The notes under the pieces: generated by a model | Databases searched by the model: none | What the model was told of the DNA's origin: nothing | The model's input: only the letters and a program-made list of their open reading frames with translations | Assembly (NCBI RefSeq): GCF_050596425.1 | Contig: NZ_CP192292.1 | Span: 1,736,001-1,800,000 of the forward strand | Reading direction: 5' to 3' | Origin: G963665925 sp050596425 | GTDB lineage: Bacteria > Bacillota > Clostridia > Peptostreptococcales > Acidaminobacteraceae | DNA: 64,000 nt | Position numbers and translations under genes: made by a program | Part shown: piece by piece, positions 56,792-64,000 of the stretch | Layout: every line of letters starts with the position of its first letter | How positions within the stretch are numbered: the stretch's first letter is position 1

Positions 56792-56839
56792 AAAAACCGC
56801 TTGAAGCAAACAAAGCGTATGCTCAATCAAGCGGTTTTT
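56792..56839. terminator. Terminator of the 56847-58531 operon (minus strand)
   Basis: aaaaaccgcttga (56792-56804) pairs perfectly with 56827-56839; T-rich after the stem in the minus-strand direction. Confidence 0.8.
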
Positions 56840-56846
56840 AGAGAGT

Positions 56847-57887
56847 CTAATCCGGACTCATAGTCCTTGTTTGAAGAATTTCCTTTTCCATTAAGTGGAG
56901 TTCGTTAATTTCTTCTTCGGTCAATTGGGATAAAATGTCCATTCTAAACATATGACTCAGGGATTCCCTTGTCTTATGTTCCTTGTCTCTAAGGGCGTCC
57001 CAGTGGATTTTTCGTCTTTTCAAATAGAGATCGTAGTCGACGACCCTTGTGCCATCGTCTAAAAATTCAAGTCCCACAAGGATTTTCTTAATGTGAATAG
57101 GGTTGTAGAATGTGAAGAATCGGACCTTGTAAATGCCAACGGACAAGAAGATCGTAGCGGCATCAGTGCCCCAAGATTCACCCAAGATTAAGCCAACGTC
57201 CAGTTTTTCTAAAATATACGCCAGGCGTTTGTAGTGGAGTTCGAATTTTCCATAGGCATCATATATCTTAATCTTTAATTCATACCAGTCTTCGTTATGA
57301 AGGCCAGCATTTAAATATTTAAGATTCTGAAGTCTTAGGGTTTGAAGGACCGTCGTAAAATTCATATGCGTATGTAGGGCAACTGGGTGCATTTCTTCAA
57401 CAGATACAGGTTTAGTAATATTGCCCTTGGTAAAAGAAATAATGGTTCCATCAGAATGATCAGCCTGCTGAACGAAGACAGGGGCAGAAACAGCGCCAAA
57501 GTCTTTTTTAATCATTTCAATGACCTTGTCTTCATCTCCAATGAGTTTCATTATGACCACACCTGGCCCAACACGGGAACTTTTAATGAGTTTATCAGTG
57601 TCATTGTTTATGACCTCAATAAGGACTTTGAACATTTCACCATCAATCTTGACAAGGGCATCCACCTCTTCGTGTGAAAGGATGGGTTTCATCTTGCTGA
57701 CCAAGTGGACCATGACATGTTTGTTTGAAGCTTGTCCAAAAATATCATTCAGAGCGTGGACATCATTAGGGGATGGATTGTATACATCTGTAACAGTGCA
57801 AGTGCGCCTTAGAAATTCTATAGCACTTTCAAGGTGTGTCACTTCAAAAACCAAGGTTTTATAACCACTTCGTACAAGTTTTAACAT
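56847..57887 (-). CDS. Unknown soluble protein, cotranscribed with a metallophosphoesterase
   Basis: 346 residues; ATG 57887 is preceded by CAGGAGG. No domain recognised. No signal peptide or membrane segment. The sequence has alternating hydrophobic strands (FKVLIEVINNDTDKLIK, GPGVVIMKLIGDEDKVIEMI) that look like repeated alpha/beta units, and a C-terminal charged helix ending LHLMEKEILQTRTMSPD. It follows the phosphoesterase gene by 20 bp on the same strand. Confidence 0.8.
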   Translation of the reverse strand: MLKLVRSGYKTLVFEVTHLESAIEFLRRTCTVTDVYNPSPNDVHALNDIFGQASNKHVMVHLVSKMKPILSHEEVDALVKIDGEMFKVLIEVINNDTDKLIKSSRVGPGVVIMKLIGDEDKVIEMIKKDFGAVSAPVFVQQADHSDGTIISFTKGNITKPVSVEEMHPVALHTHMNFTTVLQTLRLQNLKYLNAGLHNEDWYELKIKIYDAYGKFELHYKRLAYILEKLDVGLILGESWGTDAATIFLSVGIYKVRFFTFYNPIHIKKILVGLEFLDDGTRVVDYDLYLKRRKIHWDALRDKEHKTRESLSHMFRMDILSQLTEEEINELHLMEKEILQTRTMSPD

Positions 57888-57907
57888 AGGGACCTCCTGT
57901 GAACGGA

Positions 57908-58531
57908 TTACATTCCGATTTTGTTTCTTCTCAGACGACTGTCATTTGTTCCGGCAGGATATTCTATTGGTATGATATTCAATGTATCGAGCTCTATGAT
58001 GCTAATGTGTTCGATGCCATTTAAATAGGCTGTGTGATTTAAAATCTGAGTGTGCATAGACAGATCATGACCAAAAAGAGAAAGGGCAATCTTATCATGT
58101 TGAGAAGTGTCAAGTGGTGCATAATGAGATAGCTGAATCTGATGCCCTTCAATGTTTATAATAATTGGATCCACTAAGATTTGTGCACTGGGAAAGACCT
58201 GTCTGACGGTTTCCAAATGATCATGGTTTCCAAGGGCAATATAGAGTTTGGCTCCAGTAGAGGCATGGATTAGCCGACCAAACTTATTAAGGCTCTTTCT
58301 ATAATCATTGAGCCGAAAAGGATAAAGCCCTAATTTGACATTGTCAACCATGTCACCTGTGTGGATTATATAATCAGGTTGCACAGTTTCAATAAGTTTT
58401 TTGATATCTCCATAAATCATATGAGGTGTGTCCGACAAGTGTAATAATGTTTTACCGGTTAAGGCACGAGCTTCATCTGGAATATATAATTTACCCGTGA
58501 GTAGCGCATAAAGTTTTCGTATAGTGGACAT
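57908..58531 (-). CDS. Metallophosphoesterase (calcineurin-like)
   Basis: 207 residues. Metal-ligand motifs in order: LLHLSDTPHM (DxH type with an extra residue), IIHTGDMVDN (GDxxD), IALGNHDHLE (GNHD), LSHYAPLD and FGHDLSMHT. The first motif is D-T-P-H rather than D-x-H, as in the YfcE group. It probably hydrolyses a phosphodiester such as a nucleotide; substrate unknown. First gene of a two-gene minus-strand operon. Confidence 0.83.
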   Translation of the reverse strand: MSTIRKLYALLTGKLYIPDEARALTGKTLLHLSDTPHMIYGDIKKLIETVQPDYIIHTGDMVDNVKLGLYPFRLNDYRKSLNKFGRLIHASTGAKLYIALGNHDHLETVRQVFPSAQILVDPIIINIEGHQIQLSHYAPLDTSQHDKIALSLFGHDLSMHTQILNHTAYLNGIEHISIIELDTLNIIPIEYPAGTNDSRLRRNKIGM

Positions 58532-58805
58532 AGTGAACCCTTTCTATGGTACGTAATGCATAGACACAGACAAATATAAACTGTATGTCTTATTAATAAT
58601 TATACCAGTTTTTAGCTATAGACCTTCAGATAAGTGAAAAGTCATTCAAAAAAATCAAGTAATGAGCTATGGTTTCTATAATGAGCAAAAGCTCTTTTGA
58701 ATTTGTATAAGAAAATAAGCTTGATGGCAAGAGGAATTAACGGTTGACGTTGCATGTCTCATAACATATATTTATTAATAGACACTAAGTCAAGAGGAGA
58801 GGTAT

Positions 58806-59723
58806 ATGCAAGCATATTTAGAAAATCTAATCCTAGAAAATAGACACTGGACATCGCATGGACAGGTTGCTGATTATATTCCCGAACTCGGCAAAGCTGA
58901 TGGTGATCAGCTTGGGATTTGTGTAAGAACTCTTGATGGGGATATGTTCTGCGCAGGACAATACGATGTACCATTTACAATTCAAAGTGTTTCCAAGCCG
59001 CTTGTTCTACTGTTGGCTCTGATGGATCAGGGTGAGCAAAAAGTATTTCAGAAGGTGGGAATGGAGCCTACTGGGGATCCATTTAATTCAATGATACGAC
59101 TTGAGACGTTTGACCATCATACGCCTTACAATCCTATGATTAATGCAGGGGCTATTGCAGTCGCTGGTATGATTAAAGGCGAAGATGTGGAACACAGACT
59201 AAACCGTATTATTGATCTTCTTAAAAAACTTTCGGGCGGCCAATATGTTGGCTTCAATGAAAGCGTTTACCTATCTGAAAAAAGAACAGGCAATCGCAAT
59301 CGAGCTATGGCCTATTTTATGAAGGAATTCGGTATTATTTCAGACAATGTTGAAGAAACATTAGATTTGTACTTCAGACAATGTTCCATAGAAATGACAT
59401 GTCAAGGGATTGCAAATGTAGCCTTGACACTTGCCAACAATGGTATAGATCCGATCAGCGGAGAAGTTATTGTTCCCAAGCGATTTGCAAGGGTTTCTAA
59501 AACCTTTATGATGACATGTGGTATGTATGATGCATCAGGAGAATTTGCTATGAACGTTGGTATACCGGCAAAGTCTGGTGTTGGCGGTGGTATTCTTTGT
59601 TCCGTTCCAAAAAGAATGGGAATAGGTGTTTTTGGGCCGTCCTTAGACAGTAAGGGCAACTCCGTTGCAGGGATTAAAATGTTGGAAGCGCTTTCAAAGA
59701 AATTCGACTTATCATTATTCTAG
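58806..59723 (+). CDS. glsA: Glutaminase
   Basis: 305 residues, full length for GlsA/YbgJ-type glutaminases. Catalytic serine in FTIQSVSKPLVLLLAL (SxxK), NPMINAGAIAV, the Tyr region VYLSEKRTGNRNRAMA and the C-terminal VGIPAKSGVGGGIL. It converts glutamine to glutamate and ammonia in the cytoplasm. GAGGAGAGG site before the ATG; monocistronic. Confidence 0.95.
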   Translation: MQAYLENLILENRHWTSHGQVADYIPELGKADGDQLGICVRTLDGDMFCAGQYDVPFTIQSVSKPLVLLLALMDQGEQKVFQKVGMEPTGDPFNSMIRLETFDHHTPYNPMINAGAIAVAGMIKGEDVEHRLNRIIDLLKKLSGGQYVGFNESVYLSEKRTGNRNRAMAYFMKEFGIISDNVEETLDLYFRQCSIEMTCQGIANVALTLANNGIDPISGEVIVPKRFARVSKTFMMTCGMYDASGEFAMNVGIPAKSGVGGGILCSVPKRMGIGVFGPSLDSKGNSVAGIKMLEALSKKFDLSLF

Positions 59724-59804
59724 TGTCCCTGCCAATTCTGATTGTTCATATAAATTTCGTGGGCGAATCAGGTTTAAAAAAACCATAATAATAGTATAAT
59801 ATAA

Positions 59805-59838
59805 AAAGGTATGACTGTTAGTGTCATATCTTTTTTAT
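59805..59838 (+). terminator. Rho-independent terminator after glsA
   Basis: aaaggtatgac pairs with gtcatatcttt around a short loop (tgttagt), followed by T6. Confidence 0.75.
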
Positions 59839-59988
59839 ATCATTAATTTGTAAAATATGAATCGAAGCCATTTCAGCGTCGTATAAGTCTGCATGGCCTA
59901 TACCTGAAGTTAAGTTTGAAATGAAAAAGTTGATAAAGCATGATATATTGAGCGGTTTTCAAATAAATAGACGAATTGGGGTGGGATA

Positions 59989-60558
59989 ATGCAACAAGGC
60001 ATTGGTGAAAATATAAAAGCATTACGACTGGGGAGTAAAATGACCCTCAAAGACCTAAGTGAAGCCACAGGCTTGTCAATTGGCTTCTTGTCACAGGTTG
60101 AAAGAGGGCTAACGGCCCTTGCAATCACATCGCTAGAGAAAATTGCAAAGGCCCTTGAAGTGGACTTATCGTATTTCTTTCCGATTAAAAGCAAAAACAA
60201 CAGTGAAATTTTAAAGTCATACGAACGGGAAGTCTTTCAAGTGGAAAACAATCAGTTGATTCATTATCATTTATCCAATCAACTCAGTAAAATGAATATT
60301 ATCCCCAAGCTTGTTGAAATACTGCCGATGTCAGAAGATGAAGACGTTCCAGTCAACCAGCATGACGGGGAAGAGTTCGTTTATGTATTAGAAGGGGTAT
60401 TCACTCTGATTCTTAACAACGAACGCCATGACCTCTACCCTGGGGACAGTGCACACTTTGACTCAAACCAAGTCCATAACTGGGCCAATTTCACAAGTAA
60501 GACCGTTAAAATTTTGGTGGTGCACACACCAAATGGTTTTAAAGAAAAAGAAGATTAA
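59989..60558 (+). CDS. XRE-family regulator with cupin sensor domain
   Basis: 189 residues. Helix-turn-helix at residues ~5-62 (LKDLSEATGLSIGFLSQVERG) and a C-terminal cupin (QHDGEEFVYVLEGVFTLILN, LYPGDSAHFDSNQVHNW). This SinR-plus-cupin arrangement is common in regulators of amino-acid or polyamine metabolism; neighbours here are glutaminase and threonine ammonia-lyase. GGGGTGGG site. Confidence 0.9.
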   Translation: MQQGIGENIKALRLGSKMTLKDLSEATGLSIGFLSQVERGLTALAITSLEKIAKALEVDLSYFFPIKSKNNSEILKSYEREVFQVENNQLIHYHLSNQLSKMNIIPKLVEILPMSEDEDVPVNQHDGEEFVYVLEGVFTLILNNERHDLYPGDSAHFDSNQVHNWANFTSKTVKILVVHTPNGFKEKED

Positions 60559-60570
60559 AAATACATATTT

Positions 60571-60614
60571 AAAAGCCGCCCATGAGATCGCACTAGATTT
60601 CATTGGCGGCTTTT
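60571..60614. terminator. Bidirectional terminator between convergent genes
   Basis: aaaagccgcccatgagatc (60571-60589) pairs with 60596-60614 with two mismatches around a 6-nt loop. Confidence 0.85.
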
Positions 60615-60661
60615 TACTTTTCATGTCATGGACTTGTTGACGGACATGTGGCCTTTAAAGA

Positions 60662-61876
60662 TTATACAATTTTTTTGATGGCGTACCCTTCTCCAACAAG
60701 GGTGTTCATGATGGATGTTAAATGTTCATGTCCATTTGTTTCAATGGTCACTTCTAGGATAACCCTTTTGAAACGGTCTGGGGTTTTAAACTGGTTGTGG
60801 TCAAGTTTGACCACATTGGCGCTGGTCCTGTAAAGGAGTTCAGAAATTTTTAAAAGTTCACCAGGTTGGTCGGGTAGGTCGACAGTGAAGCAACAGACTC
60901 GACCGCGTGACACAAGTCCCTTGTTGATCATAGCTGAAATATTAACAACGTCAATATTTCCTCCACTAATCACAGAGACAACTTTCTTGCCTTTAACACT
61001 GAGTTTTTTCAGTCCAGCCAGTGGCAAAACACCGGCGGCTTCTGCTATGAGCTTGTGTCTCTCTAACAAGAGAAGGAAGGCTTCCATAATATCATAATCA
61101 TTGACAATGAGAATGTCATCAACGTACTTAGGGATGATTTCTAATGCAAGTTCGCCAGGCTTTTTAACAGCCACCCCTTCCGCTATGGTGTTGACAATGT
61201 CTAGTTCAAAGAGCTTGTTTTTTTCAAGAGAAAGTTTCATGGCCCGTGCACCTACTGGCTCGACACCATAAACCTTTATGTCTGGCTTGATCTGTTTTGC
61301 AGCGTAAGCAATACCACTGATAAGCCCTCCGCCACCAACAGGGACAAGGAGTATGTCCGTATCAGGATGATCCTCTAGAATTTCAAGGGCAATGGTGCCT
61401 TGTCCGGCAATGACATCAATATCATTAAAGGGGTGGACAAAGACCAGATCTTGCTCCTTTTGAAGTTCTAAGGCTTTTTCATAAGCATCATCATAGCAGG
61501 TGCCATGAAGAACCACTTGAGCCCCAAAGCGGCGTGTGGAATCCACCTTAATGAGTGGGGTGGTTTGCGGCATGACAATAGTAGATGGAGCTCCAAAAAG
61601 AGTCGAAGCCAGTGCCACGCCCTGGGCATGGTTGCCTGCTGAACTGGCGATAAGCCCTTTGGACCTGTCTTCATCACTCAGACAGGCTATCTTATGACCA
61701 GCGCCCCTTATTTTAAAAGCACCGGTTTTTTGCAGGTTTTCTGCTTTCATATAAACTTCATTGCCAGATTCCCCACTAAAGACATCGGAGTAGATGGTTG
61801 GTGTTCGTTCTATTATGCCATCTAGGTTCTCTTGTGCTTGTTTGATTTTTTCCAGTGTTAAAACGTTCTTTTCCAT
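60662..61876 (-). CDS. ilvA: Threonine ammonia-lyase (short form with one ACT domain)
   Basis: 404 residues. PLP-binding Lys in ENLQKTGAFKIRGAGHK, SSAGNHAQGVALAS, and the phosphate-binding LLVPVGGGGLISGIAYA. Residues ~325-404 form an ACT-type regulatory domain (CCFTVDLPDQPGELLKISEL). It deaminates threonine to 2-oxobutyrate. Size matches TdcB/IlvA short forms. An Ile-type T-box upstream argues for a biosynthetic, isoleucine-supplying role over catabolism. Start ATG 61876 behind TGGAGGGAC. Confidence 0.93.
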   Translation of the reverse strand: MEKNVLTLEKIKQAQENLDGIIERTPTIYSDVFSGESGNEVYMKAENLQKTGAFKIRGAGHKIACLSDEDRSKGLIASSAGNHAQGVALASTLFGAPSTIVMPQTTPLIKVDSTRRFGAQVVLHGTCYDDAYEKALELQKEQDLVFVHPFNDIDVIAGQGTIALEILEDHPDTDILLVPVGGGGLISGIAYAAKQIKPDIKVYGVEPVGARAMKLSLEKNKLFELDIVNTIAEGVAVKKPGELALEIIPKYVDDILIVNDYDIMEAFLLLLERHKLIAEAAGVLPLAGLKKLSVKGKKVVSVISGGNIDVVNISAMINKGLVSRGRVCCFTVDLPDQPGELLKISELLYRTSANVVKLDHNQFKTPDRFKRVILEVTIETNGHEHLTSIMNTLVGEGYAIKKIV

Positions 61877-61961
61877 TGTTGTCCCTCCAAATTTTTAATT
61901 GACTCGCCCATCCGGTGGAGAATGGAAAAGCATTTCACTTTTCAATTAACGATATGAGGTT

Positions 61962-61988
61962 CTTGCAATACATTTTGCAAGTTGCTCA
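61962..61988. repeat. Compact copy of the repeat family between T-box and ilvA
   Basis: CTTGCAATACATTTTGCAAG is a short palindrome followed by TTGCTCAA; the minus strand reads TTGAGCAACTTGCAAAATG, matching the conserved end TTGAGCGACTTGCAAAATA of the 41568 copy in 17 of 19 positions. It is transcribed in the ilvA leader, after the T-box terminator. Confidence 0.55.
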
Positions 61989-61991
61989 AAT

Positions 61992-62260
61992 AAAAAAACT
62001 CGCCCCTATAAAGGACGAGTCACTCGCTATACCACCTTCAGTTCCAACAAACCTACAGCCTATAACGAGGCTAACCGTTTCAACTTACTGGATAGATCGT
62101 TCAGTTGAAATGCTCAGGAGTGATTCGCAATGTTCTTATTGTGCTGATTCACACCAACCATCAGCTCTCTTAAACAAATCCAAACATGCATGTCTCCATC
62201 GACGCATTCTGCCAAGTTCTCCATTTTGAAGCGGAGTTCACAAAGCAGAATTATTAAATT
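61992..62260 (-). ncRNA. T-box leader (predicted isoleucine-specific) of ilvA
   Basis: On the minus strand: AAGAGAGCTGATGGTTGGTG of Stem I, the specifier loop GAATCACTCCTGAGC with ATC (plus 62122-62124) in the codon position, and the T-box AAGGTGGTATAGCG (plus 62025-62038), then a terminator ACTCGTCC / GGGGCGAGT with T7 (plus 61992-62020). Uncharged tRNA-Ile would favour antitermination. Ile codon and threonine deaminase gene agree. Confidence 0.9.
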
Positions 62261-62266
62261 AACGTA

Positions 62267-62294
62267 ATTTTATCACTCGAGGGAAAATTGTCAA
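62267..62294 (-). promoter_or_regulatory. Promoter of the T-box-ilvA transcript
   Basis: On the minus strand, TTGACA (plus 62294-62289) and TAAAAT (plus 62272-62267) are 16 bp apart, placing the start near 62260, just upstream of the T-box. Confidence 0.7.
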
Positions 62295-62395
62295 TATATT
62301 CTGACCAAAAGGGCAATTCTATAAGAAGATGTCGATTAATTTGGTAAAGCCAGGTGAAAGCGGGTAGAATACATCAAAAGAAACGGGGTGCAAAA

Positions 62396-63856
62396 ATGAG
62401 AAAAATTGAGCCGGTTCGAATTTTCGAACTTTTTAAAGAAATAAGCCAAATCCCTCGATGTACTGGTGATGAAGAATCGATTGCAAATTACGTCGTGGAT
62501 TTTGCTCAGAAAAATGGCCTCGAGGCTATAAAAGATGAAATAGGCAATGTGATTATTAAAAAGAGTGGCAGTCAGGGCTACGAGGCCGTAACACCCATAA
62601 TTCTCCAGGGGCATATGGACATGCTATGTATCAAAGACAGGGCTTCAAATCATGATTTTACTAAAGATCCTATTGAAATGAGTCTTTCAGGTGATCTCAT
62701 CGTTGCCAACCAGACTGCTTTGGGGTCTGACAACGGAATAGCCATGGCTTTCTACTTGGCCCTTCTTGAAAGTGACAAAATTGCTCACCCGCCCCTAGAA
62801 GTGATATTCACAGTTCAGGAACAAGCGGGTCTTGTCGGTGCAAGAGAGCTTGATGTAAGTGGTCTATATGGGCGTTACCTTATCAATATGGACTCTGAAT
62901 CAGAAGGCGAGTTCATCATTGGCTGTGCAGGAGAGCAACGTGTGAAAGTCGAATTGCCCCTTGAGAAGGTTGAACACGAACATGATGTTCAAGTCTTCAT
63001 AAAAGTTTATGGTTTAAAAGGGGGACACTCAGGGCTTAACATTCATCTGAATCGGGGCAATGCTGTACAAATGTTGGCCATCATTTATAAGAAATTGTCA
63101 GAAGAAATGCCCATCTCACTGATTTCAATGAGTGCTGGAGAAAAGTATAATGTCATTCCCCATTATGGAGAGCTCAGGTTGGCCGTGCCCCATGACTCAG
63201 TGACAAGCTTGAAGGAAAAAATGATTTCAATAAAAGAATTCCTGGATGGATTCTTAAATGAAGAACACTATCAAATTGAGTTTGATATTTGTCCTCTTGA
63301 CAGCAAGGTATCCGTCCTTGAAGTCAATACGGCAGAAGGGTTAATGGATCTACTCATATCCATACCAAATGGTGTGAACGTAGTGAGTGAAAGGTCTTCT
63401 GAATTAATTGATACATCATTAAATATTGGCTCTTTAAGAGTCTATGAAGACAAGGCTCTTATTAAAATGTCCATACGAGGCATTACAGAAGAAAGACTTG
63501 ATTTTGCCGTTGAAAGAATAAAAACCCTTTCTAAGCTAATAGGGGCAAAATTTCAAGTGGTAAACACTTATCCTGCGTGGAATGACGACGGAGACAACCA
63601 TTTAAGAAGAATATTTAAGGATGCCTATACAGATCAGTTTGGTGAGGCACCAATCATGCGATCCATTCATGCTGGTCTTGAATGCTCTATACTTGCAAAA
63701 AAACTCAATCAAAGAAAGCATGAACCACCAATAGAAATGATATCCTTCGGACCGGATATATTTGATGCGCATACTCCAAATGAAGCCATGAGTGTTTCAT
63801 CGGTGCGAAGAACATGGGGGCTATTTCAGTACATTTTAAAACAAATGACTGAGTAA
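62396..63856 (+). CDS. pepD: Aminoacyl-histidine dipeptidase (M20-family PepD)
   Basis: 486 residues from ATG 62396 (ACGGGGTG upstream; the in-frame start at 62354 has no site). Metal-site motifs: ILQGHMDMLCIKD (HxD), TALGSDNGIAMAFYL, TVQEQAGLVGARELD (the EExG-type block reads EQAG), INMDSESEGEF, and the C-terminal MRSIHAGLECSIL. PepD-type enzymes hydrolyse Xaa-His and other dipeptides in the cytoplasm. Divergent from the ilvA transcript. Confidence 0.92.
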   Translation: MRKIEPVRIFELFKEISQIPRCTGDEESIANYVVDFAQKNGLEAIKDEIGNVIIKKSGSQGYEAVTPIILQGHMDMLCIKDRASNHDFTKDPIEMSLSGDLIVANQTALGSDNGIAMAFYLALLESDKIAHPPLEVIFTVQEQAGLVGARELDVSGLYGRYLINMDSESEGEFIIGCAGEQRVKVELPLEKVEHEHDVQVFIKVYGLKGGHSGLNIHLNRGNAVQMLAIIYKKLSEEMPISLISMSAGEKYNVIPHYGELRLAVPHDSVTSLKEKMISIKEFLDGFLNEEHYQIEFDICPLDSKVSVLEVNTAEGLMDLLISIPNGVNVVSERSSELIDTSLNIGSLRVYEDKALIKMSIRGITEERLDFAVERIKTLSKLIGAKFQVVNTYPAWNDDGDNHLRRIFKDAYTDQFGEAPIMRSIHAGLECSILAKKLNQRKHEPPIEMISFGPDIFDAHTPNEAMSVSSVRRTWGLFQYILKQMTE

Positions 63857-63997
63857 TTGTCACTTTGTCCATAATTACAGTTCTATTTTGTGACATCTGC
63901 GAATAGTCGATTTAATGACATTGTCTTATAATGATTATAGTGAATTGCTGAATCGAGGCATTTATCATTCAGCATTAAGACAATGGAGGGACTTTAA

Positions 63998-64000
63998 ATG
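63998..64000 (+). CDS. Start codon of a gene continuing past the window
   Basis: ATG is the last codon visible, preceded by GGAGGG 7 nt upstream. The gap 63857-63997 contains TATAAT at about 63930 but no clear -35 box. Product cannot be told. Confidence 0.55.

Noticed and set aside
1..64000. tRNA, rRNA, CRISPR array, prophage or intact IS element
   Set aside because: No tRNA-like T-loop outside coding genes, no regularly spaced repeats, and no transposase, integrase or phage structural gene was found by reading.

Overview
The window looks like a chromosome segment of a low-GC, Gram-positive, probably anaerobic member of the Clostridia. This rests on the strongly AT-rich sequence, AGGAGG-type ribosome binding sites, an isoleucine T-box leader, a probable NiCo riboswitch, ferredoxin-like oxidoreductases and abundant cyclic-di-GMP signalling genes. 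I cannot name the genus. I saw no rRNA, tRNA, CRISPR array, prophage or intact insertion sequence.

Layout. 1-5 kb: an overlapping operon with a CheA-like sensor kinase (cut by the left edge) that carries a CheX/CheC-type phosphatase domain, a CheY-like regulator with a STAS-like tail, and an HD-GYP protein. 5-13.7 kb: an M1 peptidase lipoprotein, an isochorismatase-family hydrolase, an MmyB-like regulator, a VOC protein, MutY, an EAL-CBS-GGDDF protein, a zinc-ribbon protein and a lipid kinase. 13.8-17.8 kb: CstA with an unknown partner, GreA, and an AIM24-family protein. 18-35.4 kb: a long, almost entirely plus-strand run of small self-standing accessory genes (GNAT acetyltransferases, NUDIX, VOC, SDR, CPBP, esterases, aldo/keto reductase, C45 peptidase, nitroreductase), interrupted by one reverse-strand PAS-GGDEF-EAL gene. 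35.4-47 kb: a cation diffusion facilitator behind a NiCo-type riboswitch, then an amidohydrolase, a C45-like hydrolase and a rifampin-phosphotransferase-like enzyme, whose block has two near-identical promoters and ends in a TetR regulator. 47-52.3 kb: envelope-type genes (Lnt-like, beta-lactamase-like, acyltransferase 3, CPBP). 52.4-56 kb: two methyltransferases and a REC-REC-GGDEF diguanylate cyclase. 56.3-58.5 kb: a hairpin-rich convergent zone, then an unknown protein with a metallophosphoesterase. 58.8-64 kb: glutaminase, an XRE-cupin regulator, threonine ammonia-lyase with an Ile T-box, and a PepD-type dipeptidase.

Three things stand out. First, five genes (greA, AIM24-like, cation efflux, RPH-like phosphotransferase, one GNAT) are each broken by the same kind of lesion: one missing A in an A-run, always the same frame change. 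Assembly undercalling is the simplest explanation, but three of the five sites are in-register A_AAA_AAA slippery heptamers. Second, a family of small palindromic repeats with GAGCGACTTGCAAAA-type ends is scattered in intergenic regions; two copies sit between a riboswitch terminator and its gene. Third, the amidohydrolase / C45 / phosphotransferase block appears to be a co-regulated small-molecule locus of unknown substrate.

C-di-GMP turnover is a recurring theme (HD-GYP at 3.5 kb, EAL proteins at 10.4 and 22.5 kb, GGDEF at 54.6 kb). All calls come from reading the sequence; no database search was possible.
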